This document shows positions 17,778 through 26,082 of a DNA stretch of 32,806 bases, piece by piece. Source of the stretch: an uncultured Clostridia bacterium (lineage in GTDB: Bacteria; Bacillota; Clostridia; Oscillospirales; Ruminococcaceae). Position numbers and translations under genes: made by a program. Location of the stretch: contig CANRZX010000005.1 in assembly GCA_947644575.1 (NCBI GenBank), forward strand, positions 1 to 32,806, read 5' to 3'. The notes beneath the pieces were generated by a model that was not told where the DNA came from, ran no database searches, and was given only the letters and a program-made list of their open reading frames with translations. The number at the start of each line of letters is the position of its first letter. Within the stretch, counting starts at the first letter, position 1.

Positions 17778-18683
17778 TTGAAAAAGAATAAACAGATCGG
17801 CGGCAGTACCATTCACGTCGCCACACGCCGCTGGTGGCCGCTGTTCCTCGGCCCCGTTGTCGCGGCGTTCATCATTGGCTTTGTGTGGCCCTTCTTCCAG
17901 GGCATCTACCTTTCGTTCTGCTCTTTCAAGACGGTCTCGAACGCGACGTTTGTCGGCCTTCAAAACTACATCAAGGCGTTTTCGGACGTCAGCTTCCGGC
18001 ACGCGTTCTGGTACACGGCGCTGTTTGCCGTCACAAGCCTTGTCATCATCAACATCGCCGCTTTCGCGGTGGCCTACGCGCTGACAAAGGGGATCAGAGG
18101 CAGCAATCTGTTCCGCACCGTCTTCTTCATGCCGAACCTGATCGGCGGCATCGTGCTGGGCTATATCTGGTCGATGATTTTCGACGGCATCCTCAGCCGC
18201 TTCAATACCTCGATCATGGTCAACGCGAAGTTCGGGTTCTGGGGTTTGATCATTCTGGTCGCGTGGCAGCAGATCGGCTATATGATGATCATTTACATCG
18301 CGGGCCTGCAGGCTGTGCCGGGAGATATTTTGGAGGCTGCGGACATCGACGGCGCAACGGGCTGGCAGACGCTGTTCCGCGTCATCATCCCGAACGTGAT
18401 GCCCTCGATCACGATCTGTATGTTCCTTTCGCTGACAAACGGCTTCAAGCTCTTTGACCAGAACCTCGCGCTCACGGCGGGCCAGCCTTTCATGATTCAG
18501 CCGGACGGCACGACCGTCAAGCAGACGGAAATGCTTGCGCTGAACATCTATAACACATTCTATACCTCAAGCGTCGCCTCTCAGGGCACCGCACAGGCAA
18601 AGGCCGTGATCTTCTTTATCCTTGTGGCGGGCCTGAGCCTGCTCCAGCTTTCTTTCACACGCAAAAAGGAGGTGCAGCAATAA
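17778..18683 (+). CDS. Sugar ABC transporter permease, MalF/UgpA type
   Basis: A 301-residue inner-membrane permease with about six membrane spans. The cytoplasmic EAA loop is EAADIDGATGWQTLFRVIIPNVMPSI, which docks on the ATPase. FLGPVVAAFIIGFVWPFFQGIYLSF is the first span. I chose TTG 17778 because GGAGG lies nine bases upstream; ATG 17769 touches that site and is too close. The stop overlaps the next ATG (TAATG). Together with the binding protein before and the permease after it forms an oligosaccharide importer. The nearby glucanotransferase suggests maltodextrins. Confidence 0.9.
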   Translation: MKKNKQIGGSTIHVATRRWWPLFLGPVVAAFIIGFVWPFFQGIYLSFCSFKTVSNATFVGLQNYIKAFSDVSFRHAFWYTALFAVTSLVIINIAAFAVAYALTKGIRGSNLFRTVFFMPNLIGGIVLGYIWSMIFDGILSRFNTSIMVNAKFGFWGLIILVAWQQIGYMMIIYIAGLQAVPGDILEAADIDGATGWQTLFRVIIPNVMPSITICMFLSLTNGFKLFDQNLALTAGQPFMIQPDGTTVKQTEMLALNIYNTFYTSSVASQGTAQAKAVIFFILVAGLSLLQLSFTRKKEVQQ

Positions 18684-19537
18684 TGAACGGTACGCTTTCC
18701 AAACAGCGCCGCGGCAAAACGATCCTGTCTGTGGTGATGGGCGTCGTTAGCTTCATCTACGTAATGCCGGTGTTCACGGTACTGCTCAACTCCTTCAAGC
18801 TGAACACCTTCGTCAAGACGAATACGTTCGCATTGCCCACCGGCGAGATGTGGGCCGGCTTTTCCAACTTTGCCAAAGGCATGACCTTCGGTAACTATCC
18901 GTTCGTAAAAAGCGTGCTCTACAGCGTGGTTATTACCATTTTGTCCACCGCGCTCATCCTTATCGGCACTACGATGGCCGCGTGGTATATTACGCGCGTC
19001 GATTCCAAATTCTGCCGGGCGCTGTATTACCTGTGCGTCTTTTCGATGGTGGTGCCCTTCCAGATGGTGATGTTTACACTGTCCAAGACAGCGGACAGCC
19101 TGCGGCTGAACACGCCGTTTACAATTCCCATCGTCTATTTGGGCTTCGGCGCGGGGCTGGCGATCTTTATGTTCGTGGGCTTTGTCAAATCGATTCCGCT
19201 CGAGATCGAAGAGGCCGCCGCGATGGACGGCTGCGGGCCGGTGCGCATCTTCTTTAACGTCGTGCTGCCGATGCTGCAGCCGACGATGATCTCCGTGGCG
19301 ATTCTGGAGATCATGTGGGTCTGGAACGACTATCTGCTGCCGGCGCTCGTGCTGGATATCAACGAGTACCGCACCATCCCCATCCACATCCAGTATTTGA
19401 AGGGCAGCTACGGCACGGTCGACCTCGGCGCGACGATGGCGCTGATCTTCATGAGCATCCTTCCCGTCATCGTCTTCTACCTGACATGCCAGAAATATAT
19501 CATTGAAGGCGTTGCGGCCGGCGCCGTAAAGGGATAA
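18683..19537 (+). CDS. Sugar ABC transporter permease, MalG type
   Basis: The second 284-residue permease of the importer, with six spans and the EAA loop EEAAAMDGCGPVRIFFNVVLPMLQPT. MGVVSFIYVMPVFTVLLNSFK and the C-terminal GVAAGAVKG are typical MalG-like features. The start ATG overlaps the upstream stop and has AAAAAGGAGG in front. No ATP-binding subunit follows; as in many Gram-positive bacteria, a shared MsmX/MsiK-type ATPase elsewhere is expected (inference). Confidence 0.92.
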   Translation: MNGTLSKQRRGKTILSVVMGVVSFIYVMPVFTVLLNSFKLNTFVKTNTFALPTGEMWAGFSNFAKGMTFGNYPFVKSVLYSVVITILSTALILIGTTMAAWYITRVDSKFCRALYYLCVFSMVVPFQMVMFTLSKTADSLRLNTPFTIPIVYLGFGAGLAIFMFVGFVKSIPLEIEEAAAMDGCGPVRIFFNVVLPMLQPTMISVAILEIMWVWNDYLLPALVLDINEYRTIPIHIQYLKGSYGTVDLGATMALIFMSILPVIVFYLTCQKYIIEGVAAGAVKG

Positions 19538-19548
19538 AATAAAGCCAG

Positions 19549-19580
19549 ATGCCGCGCCCGGCAAACGCTGGACGCGGCAT
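19549..19580 (+). terminator. Hairpin after the permease genes
   Basis: ATGCCGCG (19549-19556) pairs with CGCGGCAT (19573-19580). No U tract follows, so it may be a weak terminator or a 3-prime stabilising hairpin. The regulator gene begins about 55 bases later. Confidence 0.4.
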
Positions 19581-19634
19581 ACGCGCAAAAGGGCCCCAAT
19601 ACCTTCGCGGGGTCCAACAAGTGAGGAATGCCAT

Positions 19635-20690
19635 TTGACCATCAAGGATATTGCCCGGCTGTCCGGGTACAGCGTGGCGACGGTGTCCCGCGCGCTGAAC
19701 AGCCATCCGGACATCAGCGAGCAGGCACGCGCGAGGATCCTCGCCGTGGTGGAACAGCAGGATTTCCAGCCCAACAACAACGCGAAGCATCTCAAGCAGC
19801 AGGCCGACGCCGGCGTCGCCATCATCGTCAAGGGCATTATGAACCTGCTGTTTGCCGAGCTGGTCGAGCGCCTGCAGGAGCTTCTGCAGAGCGCCGGGCA
19901 GGAGACGGCCGTCCATTATTTGGACGAGGACGCGAACGAGGTGACCTACGCCTGCCAGCTCTGCCGCGAGCGCAAGCCGCGCGGCATCCTGTTCTTAGGC
20001 GGGGATCTCGAGCTGTTCCGCACAGGCTTTGCGCCGATCACCGTACCCTGCGTGCTGCTGACGAACAGCGCCAGCGAATTGGGCTTTGAGAATCTGTCCT
20101 CGTTTACCACCGACGACGCGGCCGCCGCCGCGCAGGTGATCGAGCTTTTGGCCCAGCGGGGCCACCGGCGTATCGGCGTTTTGGGTGGCAATTTTTCCTG
20201 CTTTCAGATCAGTTTCCGCCGCCTGACGGGCTGCCGCTCCGCGTGCGAGCAATTAGGCATCCCCTTCGACGAAACGCTGCAGTATGAGCCCTGCCGCTAC
20301 TCCATGCGCGAGGCGTACGCCGCGACGTGCCGCCTGCTCGAGCGCTGCCCCGACCTGACGGCCCTTTTCGCTGTCAGTGACGTCACCGCGATGGGAGCGA
20401 TCCGCGCTCTGTACGACCGGGGGCGGCGCGTCCCGGAGGATATTTCTGTGGTGGGCTACGACGGCATCGAGATGAGCCGATACACCATCCCGCGCCTGAC
20501 GACCGTTCGTCAGGACGTGATGCGGCTGGCCGAGTGCGGCGTGGACGATCTGCTGCGCCGCATCGGCTGGAACCGCCCGCCCATCCATGAGGTGATCCCG
20601 TTCCGGCTGATTTCCGGCGAGAGCGTCGCCGCGCCGGCCGGGAAAGCAGCCCCCGGCGAGGGCGGCGCGGCGGTACGGCATGACGGATGA
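19635..20690 (+). CDS. LacI-family transcriptional regulator
   Basis: A 351-residue repressor. The N-terminal helix-turn-helix is TIKDIARLSGYSVATVSRAL with the hinge region around residues 45-60. A periplasmic-binding-protein-like ligand domain follows (AIIVKGIMNLLFAELVERLQ; LTALFAVSDVTAMGAIRALYDRGRRVPEDISVVGYD; IPRLTTVRQD). The start is TTG 19635 with GTGAGGA about eight bases upstream; homology begins right there. It lies between the importer permeases and the glucanotransferase and most likely senses maltodextrin or maltose and controls the promoter at 16167-16235 (inference). Confidence 0.93.
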   Translation: MTIKDIARLSGYSVATVSRALNSHPDISEQARARILAVVEQQDFQPNNNAKHLKQQADAGVAIIVKGIMNLLFAELVERLQELLQSAGQETAVHYLDEDANEVTYACQLCRERKPRGILFLGGDLELFRTGFAPITVPCVLLTNSASELGFENLSSFTTDDAAAAAQVIELLAQRGHRRIGVLGGNFSCFQISFRRLTGCRSACEQLGIPFDETLQYEPCRYSMREAYAATCRLLERCPDLTALFAVSDVTAMGAIRALYDRGRRVPEDISVVGYDGIEMSRYTIPRLTTVRQDVMRLAECGVDDLLRRIGWNRPPIHEVIPFRLISGESVAAPAGKAAPGEGGAAVRHDG

Positions 20691-20759
20691 AACGAAATAT
20701 CCCTATACAGACTGTCTAAAAAATTGCTTATCCAAACCAAAAAGAAAGGAGCGACGCGC

Positions 20760-22268
20760 ATGAGGAAAGCCGGGATTTTGATGCCCGTTTTTTCCCTTCC
20801 GTCTCCCTATGGAATCGGCACATTAGGGGCGCAGGCCCGCGCGTTTGTCGATTTTTTAGACGAGGGCGGGCAGTCCTTCTGGCAGCTTCTGCCCGTGGGC
20901 CCCACCAGCTATGGGGATTCGCCCTATCAGTCGTTTTCATCGTTCGCGGGCAATCCCTATTTCATTGATTTTGACGAGCTGGCCGCCGATGGCCTGCTGC
21001 ACCCATCGGAATACCAATCCGCCGGCTGGGGGGACGATCCCGCCGTCGTGGATTACGGCCGGCTGTACGCGAACCGTTTTCCCGTGCTGCACCGCGCGTG
21101 CCGGCGCCTGCTCGAGCGCGCTCCGTCCGGCTTCGGGGAATTCTGCGCGCGTCAGGCCGATTGGTTAGACGATTACGCGCTCTTTATGGCGCTGAAGGCG
21201 CAGTACGGCGGCGTCTCCTGGTTCGAGTGGCCGCAGCCGCTGCGCCTGCGCGACGCGGCCGCGCTGGCGGAAAACCGCGCGCGGCTTTCCGATGAAGTCG
21301 CGTTCTGGAAGGCCGTACAGTACCTGTTCTTCCGCCAGTGGGGCGCGCTGAAGCGGTACGCGAACGCGAGGGGCGTGTCGATCATCGGGGACCTGCCCAT
21401 TTATGTCTCCGGCGACAGCGCCGACGTCTGGGCGAATCCCGCGCAGTTTCAGCTGGACGAAAACGGACTGCCCACCGAAGTCGCAGGCTGCCCGCCGGAC
21501 GGCTTTGCCGCGGAGGGCCAGCTTTGGGGCAACCCTCTGTTTGACTGGGAGCGGATGAAGCGCGACGGCTACCGCTGGTGGCTGCGGCGCATCGCCTTTC
21601 AGTTCACCATCTACGACACGCTGCGCATCGACCATTTCCGGGGCTTTGATTCCTATTACGCGATCCCCTACGGCGACACGACCGCGAAAAACGGCCGCTG
21701 GCGTCCCGGGCCGGGCATCGACTTTTTTAGCGCCGTGAAACGCGCCGTCGGCGAGAAGGACATTATCGCCGAGGATCTCGGCTTTCTGACGCCCTCTGTC
21801 CACAAGCTGGTCGAGGAAACCGGCTTTCCCGGCATGAAGGTGCTGGAGCTGGGCTTCGACAGCCGCGACGGCGCCAGTGAATATCTGCCCCACCGCTGCG
21901 GCCCGCATTGTGTGATTTACACCGGCACGCATGATAACGACACCGTGCGGGGCTGGCTGGCCGGCGCGCCGCGCGCCGACGCGGCCTACGCCAAAGCGTA
22001 CCTGCGCCTTTCCGCCCGCGAGGGCTATCATTGGGGCATGATGCGCGCCGCCTGGGCGTCCGCCGCCGAGCTAGCAATTATGCAGTTTCAGGATCTGCTC
22101 GGCCTTGGCAGTGAAGCGCGTATCAATACGCCCTCGACGCTGGGCGGAAACTGGAAATGGCGCGCGCTGCCCGGCTCGTTCGACGCGAGGCTGGCCCGCC
22201 GCCTGCGCCGCGAAATGCACGTCTATCAGCGCCTGCCCCTGCCGCAGGAGGAGCCGCGGGCGCGCTGA
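20760..22268 (+). CDS. malQ: 4-alpha-glucanotransferase (amylomaltase, GH77)
   Basis: Transfers alpha-1,4-glucan segments between maltodextrins and releases glucose, handling imported maltooligosaccharides in the cytosol. The 502 residues are the size of Thermus amylomaltase. The GH77 catalytic residues are visible at equivalent positions: nucleophile Asp291 in RIDHFRGFDSYY, acid/base Glu338 in IIAEDLG, and Asp392 in THDNDT. The opening motif (GILMPVFSLPSPYGIGTLG) and FWQLLPVGPTSYGDSPYQSFS are also characteristic. I chose ATG 20760 with AGAAAGGAG upstream. It is the last gene of the maltodextrin cluster, and the hairpin at 22478-22525 probably terminates it. Confidence 0.97.
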   Translation: MRKAGILMPVFSLPSPYGIGTLGAQARAFVDFLDEGGQSFWQLLPVGPTSYGDSPYQSFSSFAGNPYFIDFDELAADGLLHPSEYQSAGWGDDPAVVDYGRLYANRFPVLHRACRRLLERAPSGFGEFCARQADWLDDYALFMALKAQYGGVSWFEWPQPLRLRDAAALAENRARLSDEVAFWKAVQYLFFRQWGALKRYANARGVSIIGDLPIYVSGDSADVWANPAQFQLDENGLPTEVAGCPPDGFAAEGQLWGNPLFDWERMKRDGYRWWLRRIAFQFTIYDTLRIDHFRGFDSYYAIPYGDTTAKNGRWRPGPGIDFFSAVKRAVGEKDIIAEDLGFLTPSVHKLVEETGFPGMKVLELGFDSRDGASEYLPHRCGPHCVIYTGTHDNDTVRGWLAGAPRADAAYAKAYLRLSAREGYHWGMMRAAWASAAELAIMQFQDLLGLGSEARINTPSTLGGNWKWRALPGSFDARLARRLRREMHVYQRLPLPQEEPRAR

Positions 22269-22285
22269 GACTGCCGGGCATTTTT

Positions 22286-22459
22286 GAGGGACACCAGCGT
22301 GGCGGAGCCTGTCGAAAAAAGAAAAATCTTGTTTGCATGCACGGACATATGCAGTAGGCCGCAGCCGTTCACAGTTCGCGGCTGCGGCCTATTGGCATTA
22401 TAAGCTTTGCCCGTTTTGAACGAAGTGAAGTCCGTTCCGACGTGCGTTTGGTGTCCCTC
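22286..22459. repeat. Second intergenic repeat family, copy B
   Basis: The outer inverted ends are GAGGGACACCA (22286-22296) and TGGTGTCCCTC (22449-22459). The inside shares CTTGTTTGCATGCACGGACA with copy A, and there is a strong inner hairpin TAGGCCGCAGCCG / CGGCTGCGGCCTA. The flanks carry the CTGTCGA / ATTGTCGA motif also seen around copy A and as AGACTGTCTAAAAAA at 20708. Confidence 0.65.
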
Positions 22460-22477
22460 AAAGATTGTCGATAATCT

Positions 22478-22525
22478 CTGCCGCGCCGGGTTCCCAAGGG
22501 AAGGGAACCCCGCGCGGCAGCTTTT
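22478..22525 (+). terminator. Terminator between malQ and nrdG
   Basis: CTGCCGCGC-C-GGGTTCCC (22478-22495) pairs with GGGAACCC-C-GCGCGGCAG (22503-22520), one mismatch, followed by CTTTT on the plus strand. It may also protect the nrdG transcript end on the other strand, although that side has no U run. Confidence 0.75.
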
Positions 22526-22562
22526 GGAAAGTACTTTCAGAAATCCCTAAGAAGGAAAGCTT

Positions 22563-23084
22563 TTAAACCACCCAACGCTCGGCCGGGCACCAGACAGCCC
22601 GGCCCTCGGCAAGGCTCTGCGGGACATCGAGAATGCGCTGGTTGCCGCTGCCGCGAAAGCGTAGGTCGAGATCGCGCCGCGCGAGGATAAACTCCCCGTC
22701 AATCAGCACGTCGAGCGCCGCGAGCAGCGCCCTTTGCTCGGGCGTGCCATCCGCTAGCAGCTCCTCAAGCGTATAGCCGGTATAGGCCGCGACCTCATAG
22801 CCCGCCGCCTTGAGCATGCGCCCCAATTCCGCGAACGGCGCGGCTTGGCTGAACGGCTCGCCGCCCGAGAAGGTGACGCCGCGCACAATCGGGTTTTTGC
22901 GGATGTGCGCGAACAATGCGTCTGTTGTCCAGTCCGTTCCCGTGCCGAACGCGTGGCTTTGGGGATTGTGGCAGCCCTCACACCGGCGCGGGCAGCCCTG
23001 CGCGAAAATGGCCGTGCGCAGGCCCGGGCCGTCGACGATGGAATCCTCCATGATCCCCGCGAGGTTGAGTACCGCTTTGCCCAA
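22563..23084 (-). CDS. nrdG: Anaerobic ribonucleotide reductase activating protein
   Basis: A radical SAM activase that uses a 4Fe-4S cluster to place the glycyl radical on class III ribonucleotide reductase. The 173 residues begin with DSIVDGPGLRTAIFAQGC, and the cluster motif is CPRRCEGCHN (CxxxCxxC). GGEPFSQ supplies the SAM-binding GGE motif. The start is TTG 23084, three bases after the stop of the preceding 53-codon gene, with GGAG inside that gene's end nine bases away. The two are therefore translationally coupled. ATG 23051 is a less likely alternative. Confidence 0.95.
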   Translation of the reverse strand: MGKAVLNLAGIMEDSIVDGPGLRTAIFAQGCPRRCEGCHNPQSHAFGTGTDWTTDALFAHIRKNPIVRGVTFSGGEPFSQAAPFAELGRMLKAAGYEVAAYTGYTLEELLADGTPEQRALLAALDVLIDGEFILARRDLDLRFRGSGNQRILDVPQSLAEGRAVWCPAERWVV

Positions 23085-23087
23085 GGC

Positions 23088-23249
23088 TCAGCGCTCCATG
23101 CCGTGCTTTACGCGGTCGTGCTCCTCGGCGCGCTTGGCGTCGTTGAAGCGGTCGAGCGTGCCCACAAGATAGCCGGTGATGCGGCGGATGCGCTCAAAGC
23201 CCACGCCCTTGCCGTTTTTCGCTTCGATATTGGTTTCGATGTGTGCCAT
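23088..23249 (-). CDS. Free-standing glycyl-radical C-terminal segment of class III ribonucleotide reductase
   Basis: A 53-residue protein behind a perfect AGGAGG eight bases from its ATG. Residues about 17-49 (GFERIRRITGYLVGTLDRFN and the following AKRAEEHDRVKH) align by eye with the C-terminal tail of E. coli NrdD (RRVCGYLG, then a stretch with N.GK..E...RVKH). That tail carries the radical glycine; here it would be Gly26 in RITGY. It overlaps no other gene and directly precedes nrdG, whose product makes that radical. The 759-residue NrdD upstream ends in its zinc ribbon with no such segment. It is either a detached, essential radical subunit or a spare part comparable to YfiD/GrcA for pyruvate formate-lyase. 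Such split arrangements may be known in Clostridia; I cannot check. Confidence 0.85.
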   Translation of the reverse strand: MAHIETNIEAKNGKGVGFERIRRITGYLVGTLDRFNDAKRAEEHDRVKHGMER

Positions 23250-23336
23250 AATACTTTCCTCCTGTCAATTGATTGCTTCAAAATACTCTGGATGCGTTTT
23301 TGGATACGGGGAGAGGCCAAAGGCTATCCGCCGCGC

Positions 23337-23567
23337 CTTAGTAAACGCTGAATAAATCGCCGCGCACATCTCGGCGGCATCTTTTCCGCCTGTTTTTGTC
23401 TCAAAATCTTGAAATACATACAGTATTCCTGCGATTTTTCGCCTTCAACAGACAACTGCGCCCGCAGGCGCGTCCAGAGGCCAACCGCCGCACAGCGGCG
23501 GCTCTTAGGCCGTAGGAAAAACCTGCTCGTCGATCTGACACGTCGATTTAATCAGCGTTTACCTTAC
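23337..23567. repeat. Large palindromic element, copy 2 (inside the nrd operon)
   Basis: The outer arms are GTAAACGCTGAATAAATCG (23341-23359) and CGATTTAATCAGCGTTTAC (23544-23562), which pair with one mismatch. The inner left part AAATCGCCGCGCACATCTCG is identical to copy 1, as is most of the right end. The middle differs and holds its own hairpins (GCGCCCGCAGGCGC; CCGCCGCACAGCGGCGG). It lies between the nrdD stop and the 53-codon gene, about 88 bases before the latter, and fills most of that 350-base gap. Confidence 0.85.
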
Positions 23568-23599
23568 GGGAGGTTCCCCGTCAGGCTATGCGGAAAAGA

Positions 23600-25879
23600 T
23601 CATTCGCAGCCGCAGGCGTGGAACGAGCCGGGGTACAGCTTGCGCAGCTCCTTCACGCGCTCGGGCGGGATGGCTTCGCCCTCGCGGCGCCCGCAGCGGG
23701 GGCAAACCTCTCCGATGACGCCGACATAGCCGCAGATCGGGTCGCGGTCGACCGGGTGGTTGATGCTGCCGTAGCCGATGCCACAGTCGTGCATATAGCG
23801 GACAATGCTCTCGAACGCCTCCAAGTTGTTGGCCGTGTCACCGTCCAGCTCCACATAGCTGATGTGCCCGGCGTTCGTCAGCGCGTGGTAGGGCGCCTCC
23901 TTCTCAATCTTCTCGTAGGCCGAGATGCTGTAGTACACCGGAATGTGGAAGGAGTTCGTGTAATATTCCTTGTCCGTCACGCCCGGAATCTCGCCGTAGC
24001 GCGCGCGATCCATGCGGACAAACCGGCCGGAAAGCCCTTCCGCGGGCGTGGCCAGCAGCGTGTAGTTCATATGCGTGCGGCGGCTGCGGGTGTCCAAATA
24101 TTCCCGCATATAGCGCACGATGGCGAGGCCCTTTTCCTGCATTTCGTCGCTCTCGCCATGGTGGTGGCCGTACAGCGCAACCAGCGTCTCCGCAAGGCCG
24201 ATGAAGCCCACGCTCAGCGTGCCGTGCTTGAGCACCTCGCCGACCTCGTCGTACGGCCCGAGCTTCTCGCTGTCAAGCCACACGCCCTGCCCCATCAGGA
24301 ACGGGAAATTCATCACACGCTTTTTGCTCTGGATGGCGTACCGGTCGTCGAGCTGCTGGATGACAAGGTCCATCATGCCCCGGAGCTTTTCATAGAACAC
24401 CGTCTCGCTGCCCTTGCTCTCGATGGCAAGGCGCGGTAAGTTAATCGACGTAAAGCTCAGGTTGCCGCGGCCGTTCGCAATTTCCTGCGAGGGATCGTAG
24501 ATATTGCCCATCACGCGCGTGCGGCAGCCCATATACGAAACCTCCGTCTCGGGGTGGCCGGGCTTGTAGTACTGCAGGTTGAACGGGCTGTCGATGAAGC
24601 TGAAATTGGGGAACAGCCGCTTCGCGCTGACCTTGCACGAAAGCTGGAAGAGGTCGTAGTTCGGGTCGCCGGGGTTGTAGTTGACGCCCTCCTTCACACG
24701 GAAGATCTGGATCGGAAAGATCGGCGTCTCGCCGTGTCCGAGCCCCGCGTCCGTGGCCAGCAGCACGTTGCGCATGACCATGCGCCCCTCGGGGCTTACG
24801 TCGGTGCCGTAGTTGATGGACGAGAACGGCGTCTGCGCGCCCGCGCGGGAGTGCATCGTGTTCAGGTTGTGAATCAGCGCCTCCATCGCCTGATAGGTGG
24901 CCTTTTCCGTCTCCTTTTCCGATTCCTTCAGCGCGAACGCCTGCGCCTTTTTGGCGGCCTCCTCGCCCACGCGGGGCGCGAGCGCGTCCGTCTCGGCGCG
25001 CAGGTAATCGAGGTCGGTGGCCAGCTGCGGCCGCACGCCCTTTTCCCTGCGGATGTTCGCCAGCAGCTCCTTAACCTCGTCCTGCGTCACGCCCGCCTCG
25101 GGCGCGAGCAGCTCGAGCGCCTTATAAAGATTGATTCCGTAGCGCTTGCGGTACGTCTTGGCGACGCCCGGCGCGAGGCCGTAATCAAAATTCACGATGC
25201 TCTGCCCGCCGTGCTGGTCGTTCTGGTTCGACTGGATCGCGATGCACGCCAGCGCGGAATAGCTCTGGATGTCGTTCGGCTCGCGCAGAAAGCCGTGCCC
25301 GGTTGAAAAGCCGTCCGCGAACAGCTTCAGCAGGTCGATCTGGCAGCAGGTAGTCGTCAGCGCGTAGAAATCGAAGTCGTGGATGTGGATCCAGCCCTCG
25401 CGGTGCGCGCGGCTCTGCTCGGGCGTCAGCAGATATTTGTCGTAGTAGTCCTTCGCGGCCTCGCTGCCGTATTGCAGCATCGTGCCCATCGGCGTGTCGC
25501 CGTCGATGTTGGCGTTGCTGCGCTTGATGTCGCTGTCCGTCGCGTCGGCGTGCGTCAGCTCGTCGAACACCTTCATCAGGTGAGTGTTCATTTCGCGCAC
25601 GCGCGTGCGGGACGCGCGGTACAGAATAAACTTCTTCGCCGCCGCGTCGAAGCCCATGTGCATCAGCTGGTTTTCGACTTCGTCCTGAATCTGCTCAATC
25701 TTCGGTGGCTCCTCGCCGCCCCGCCGCTCGAGCGCGGCCTCCACCGCGTTCGCGACGTCGGCGGCTCTGGCGGCGTCGCCCTCCTGCGCGGCCTCCATCG
25801 CCCGCAGGATCGCCGAGGCGATTTTGCTTTCGTCATACAGAACCATGCGCCCGTCGCGCTTGATGATGCTTTTGATCAT
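23600..25879 (-). CDS. nrdD: Anaerobic (class III) ribonucleoside-triphosphate reductase, large chain lacking the radical tail
   Basis: Reduces ribonucleotides to deoxyribonucleotides without oxygen. The 759 residues begin with an ATP-cone regulatory domain (IKRDGRMVLYDESKIASAILRAM, residues about 3-95), followed by the ten-stranded barrel. DFDFYALTTTCCQIDL, HSRAGAQTPFSSINYGTD, NFSFIDSPFN and AGHISYVELDG are family segments. It ends in a zinc-ribbon stretch, HPVDRDPICGYVG and CPRCGRREG, then a short tail FHACGCE. The RxxGY glycyl-radical segment that normally follows is absent and is encoded separately at 23088-23249. The start ATG 25879 is behind GGGGGAAAG; an upstream in-frame extension is unrelated. 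The leader is about 225 bases. Confidence 0.95.
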   Translation of the reverse strand: MIKSIIKRDGRMVLYDESKIASAILRAMEAAQEGDAARAADVANAVEAALERRGGEEPPKIEQIQDEVENQLMHMGFDAAAKKFILYRASRTRVREMNTHLMKVFDELTHADATDSDIKRSNANIDGDTPMGTMLQYGSEAAKDYYDKYLLTPEQSRAHREGWIHIHDFDFYALTTTCCQIDLLKLFADGFSTGHGFLREPNDIQSYSALACIAIQSNQNDQHGGQSIVNFDYGLAPGVAKTYRKRYGINLYKALELLAPEAGVTQDEVKELLANIRREKGVRPQLATDLDYLRAETDALAPRVGEEAAKKAQAFALKESEKETEKATYQAMEALIHNLNTMHSRAGAQTPFSSINYGTDVSPEGRMVMRNVLLATDAGLGHGETPIFPIQIFRVKEGVNYNPGDPNYDLFQLSCKVSAKRLFPNFSFIDSPFNLQYYKPGHPETEVSYMGCRTRVMGNIYDPSQEIANGRGNLSFTSINLPRLAIESKGSETVFYEKLRGMMDLVIQQLDDRYAIQSKKRVMNFPFLMGQGVWLDSEKLGPYDEVGEVLKHGTLSVGFIGLAETLVALYGHHHGESDEMQEKGLAIVRYMREYLDTRSRRTHMNYTLLATPAEGLSGRFVRMDRARYGEIPGVTDKEYYTNSFHIPVYYSISAYEKIEKEAPYHALTNAGHISYVELDGDTANNLEAFESIVRYMHDCGIGYGSINHPVDRDPICGYVGVIGEVCPRCGRREGEAIPPERVKELRKLYPGSFHACGCE

Positions 25880-26082
25880 GACTTTCCCCCGATTTATGAT
25901 TTTGCCTCGCCGCAATGGGATGCCGGGCATGGCAGCAGAAAGGGGCGGTGTGGGAAGGACAAAGCGCGGCACAAAAAGGTGAAATCCCGCGGCTTTGTTT
26001 TCCGTGAAACCGCCCCGACGCGCCGCACGCTCCCGCCGCCCATCCCGCGGCCGCCCCGGCGCCCGTTTCCTTAGTATGTCCG

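Noticed and set aside
22301-22473. Second, intact mobile element between malQ and nrdG
   Set aside because: It has inverted ends but no transposase frame and no clear target-site duplication; it is described as a repeat only.
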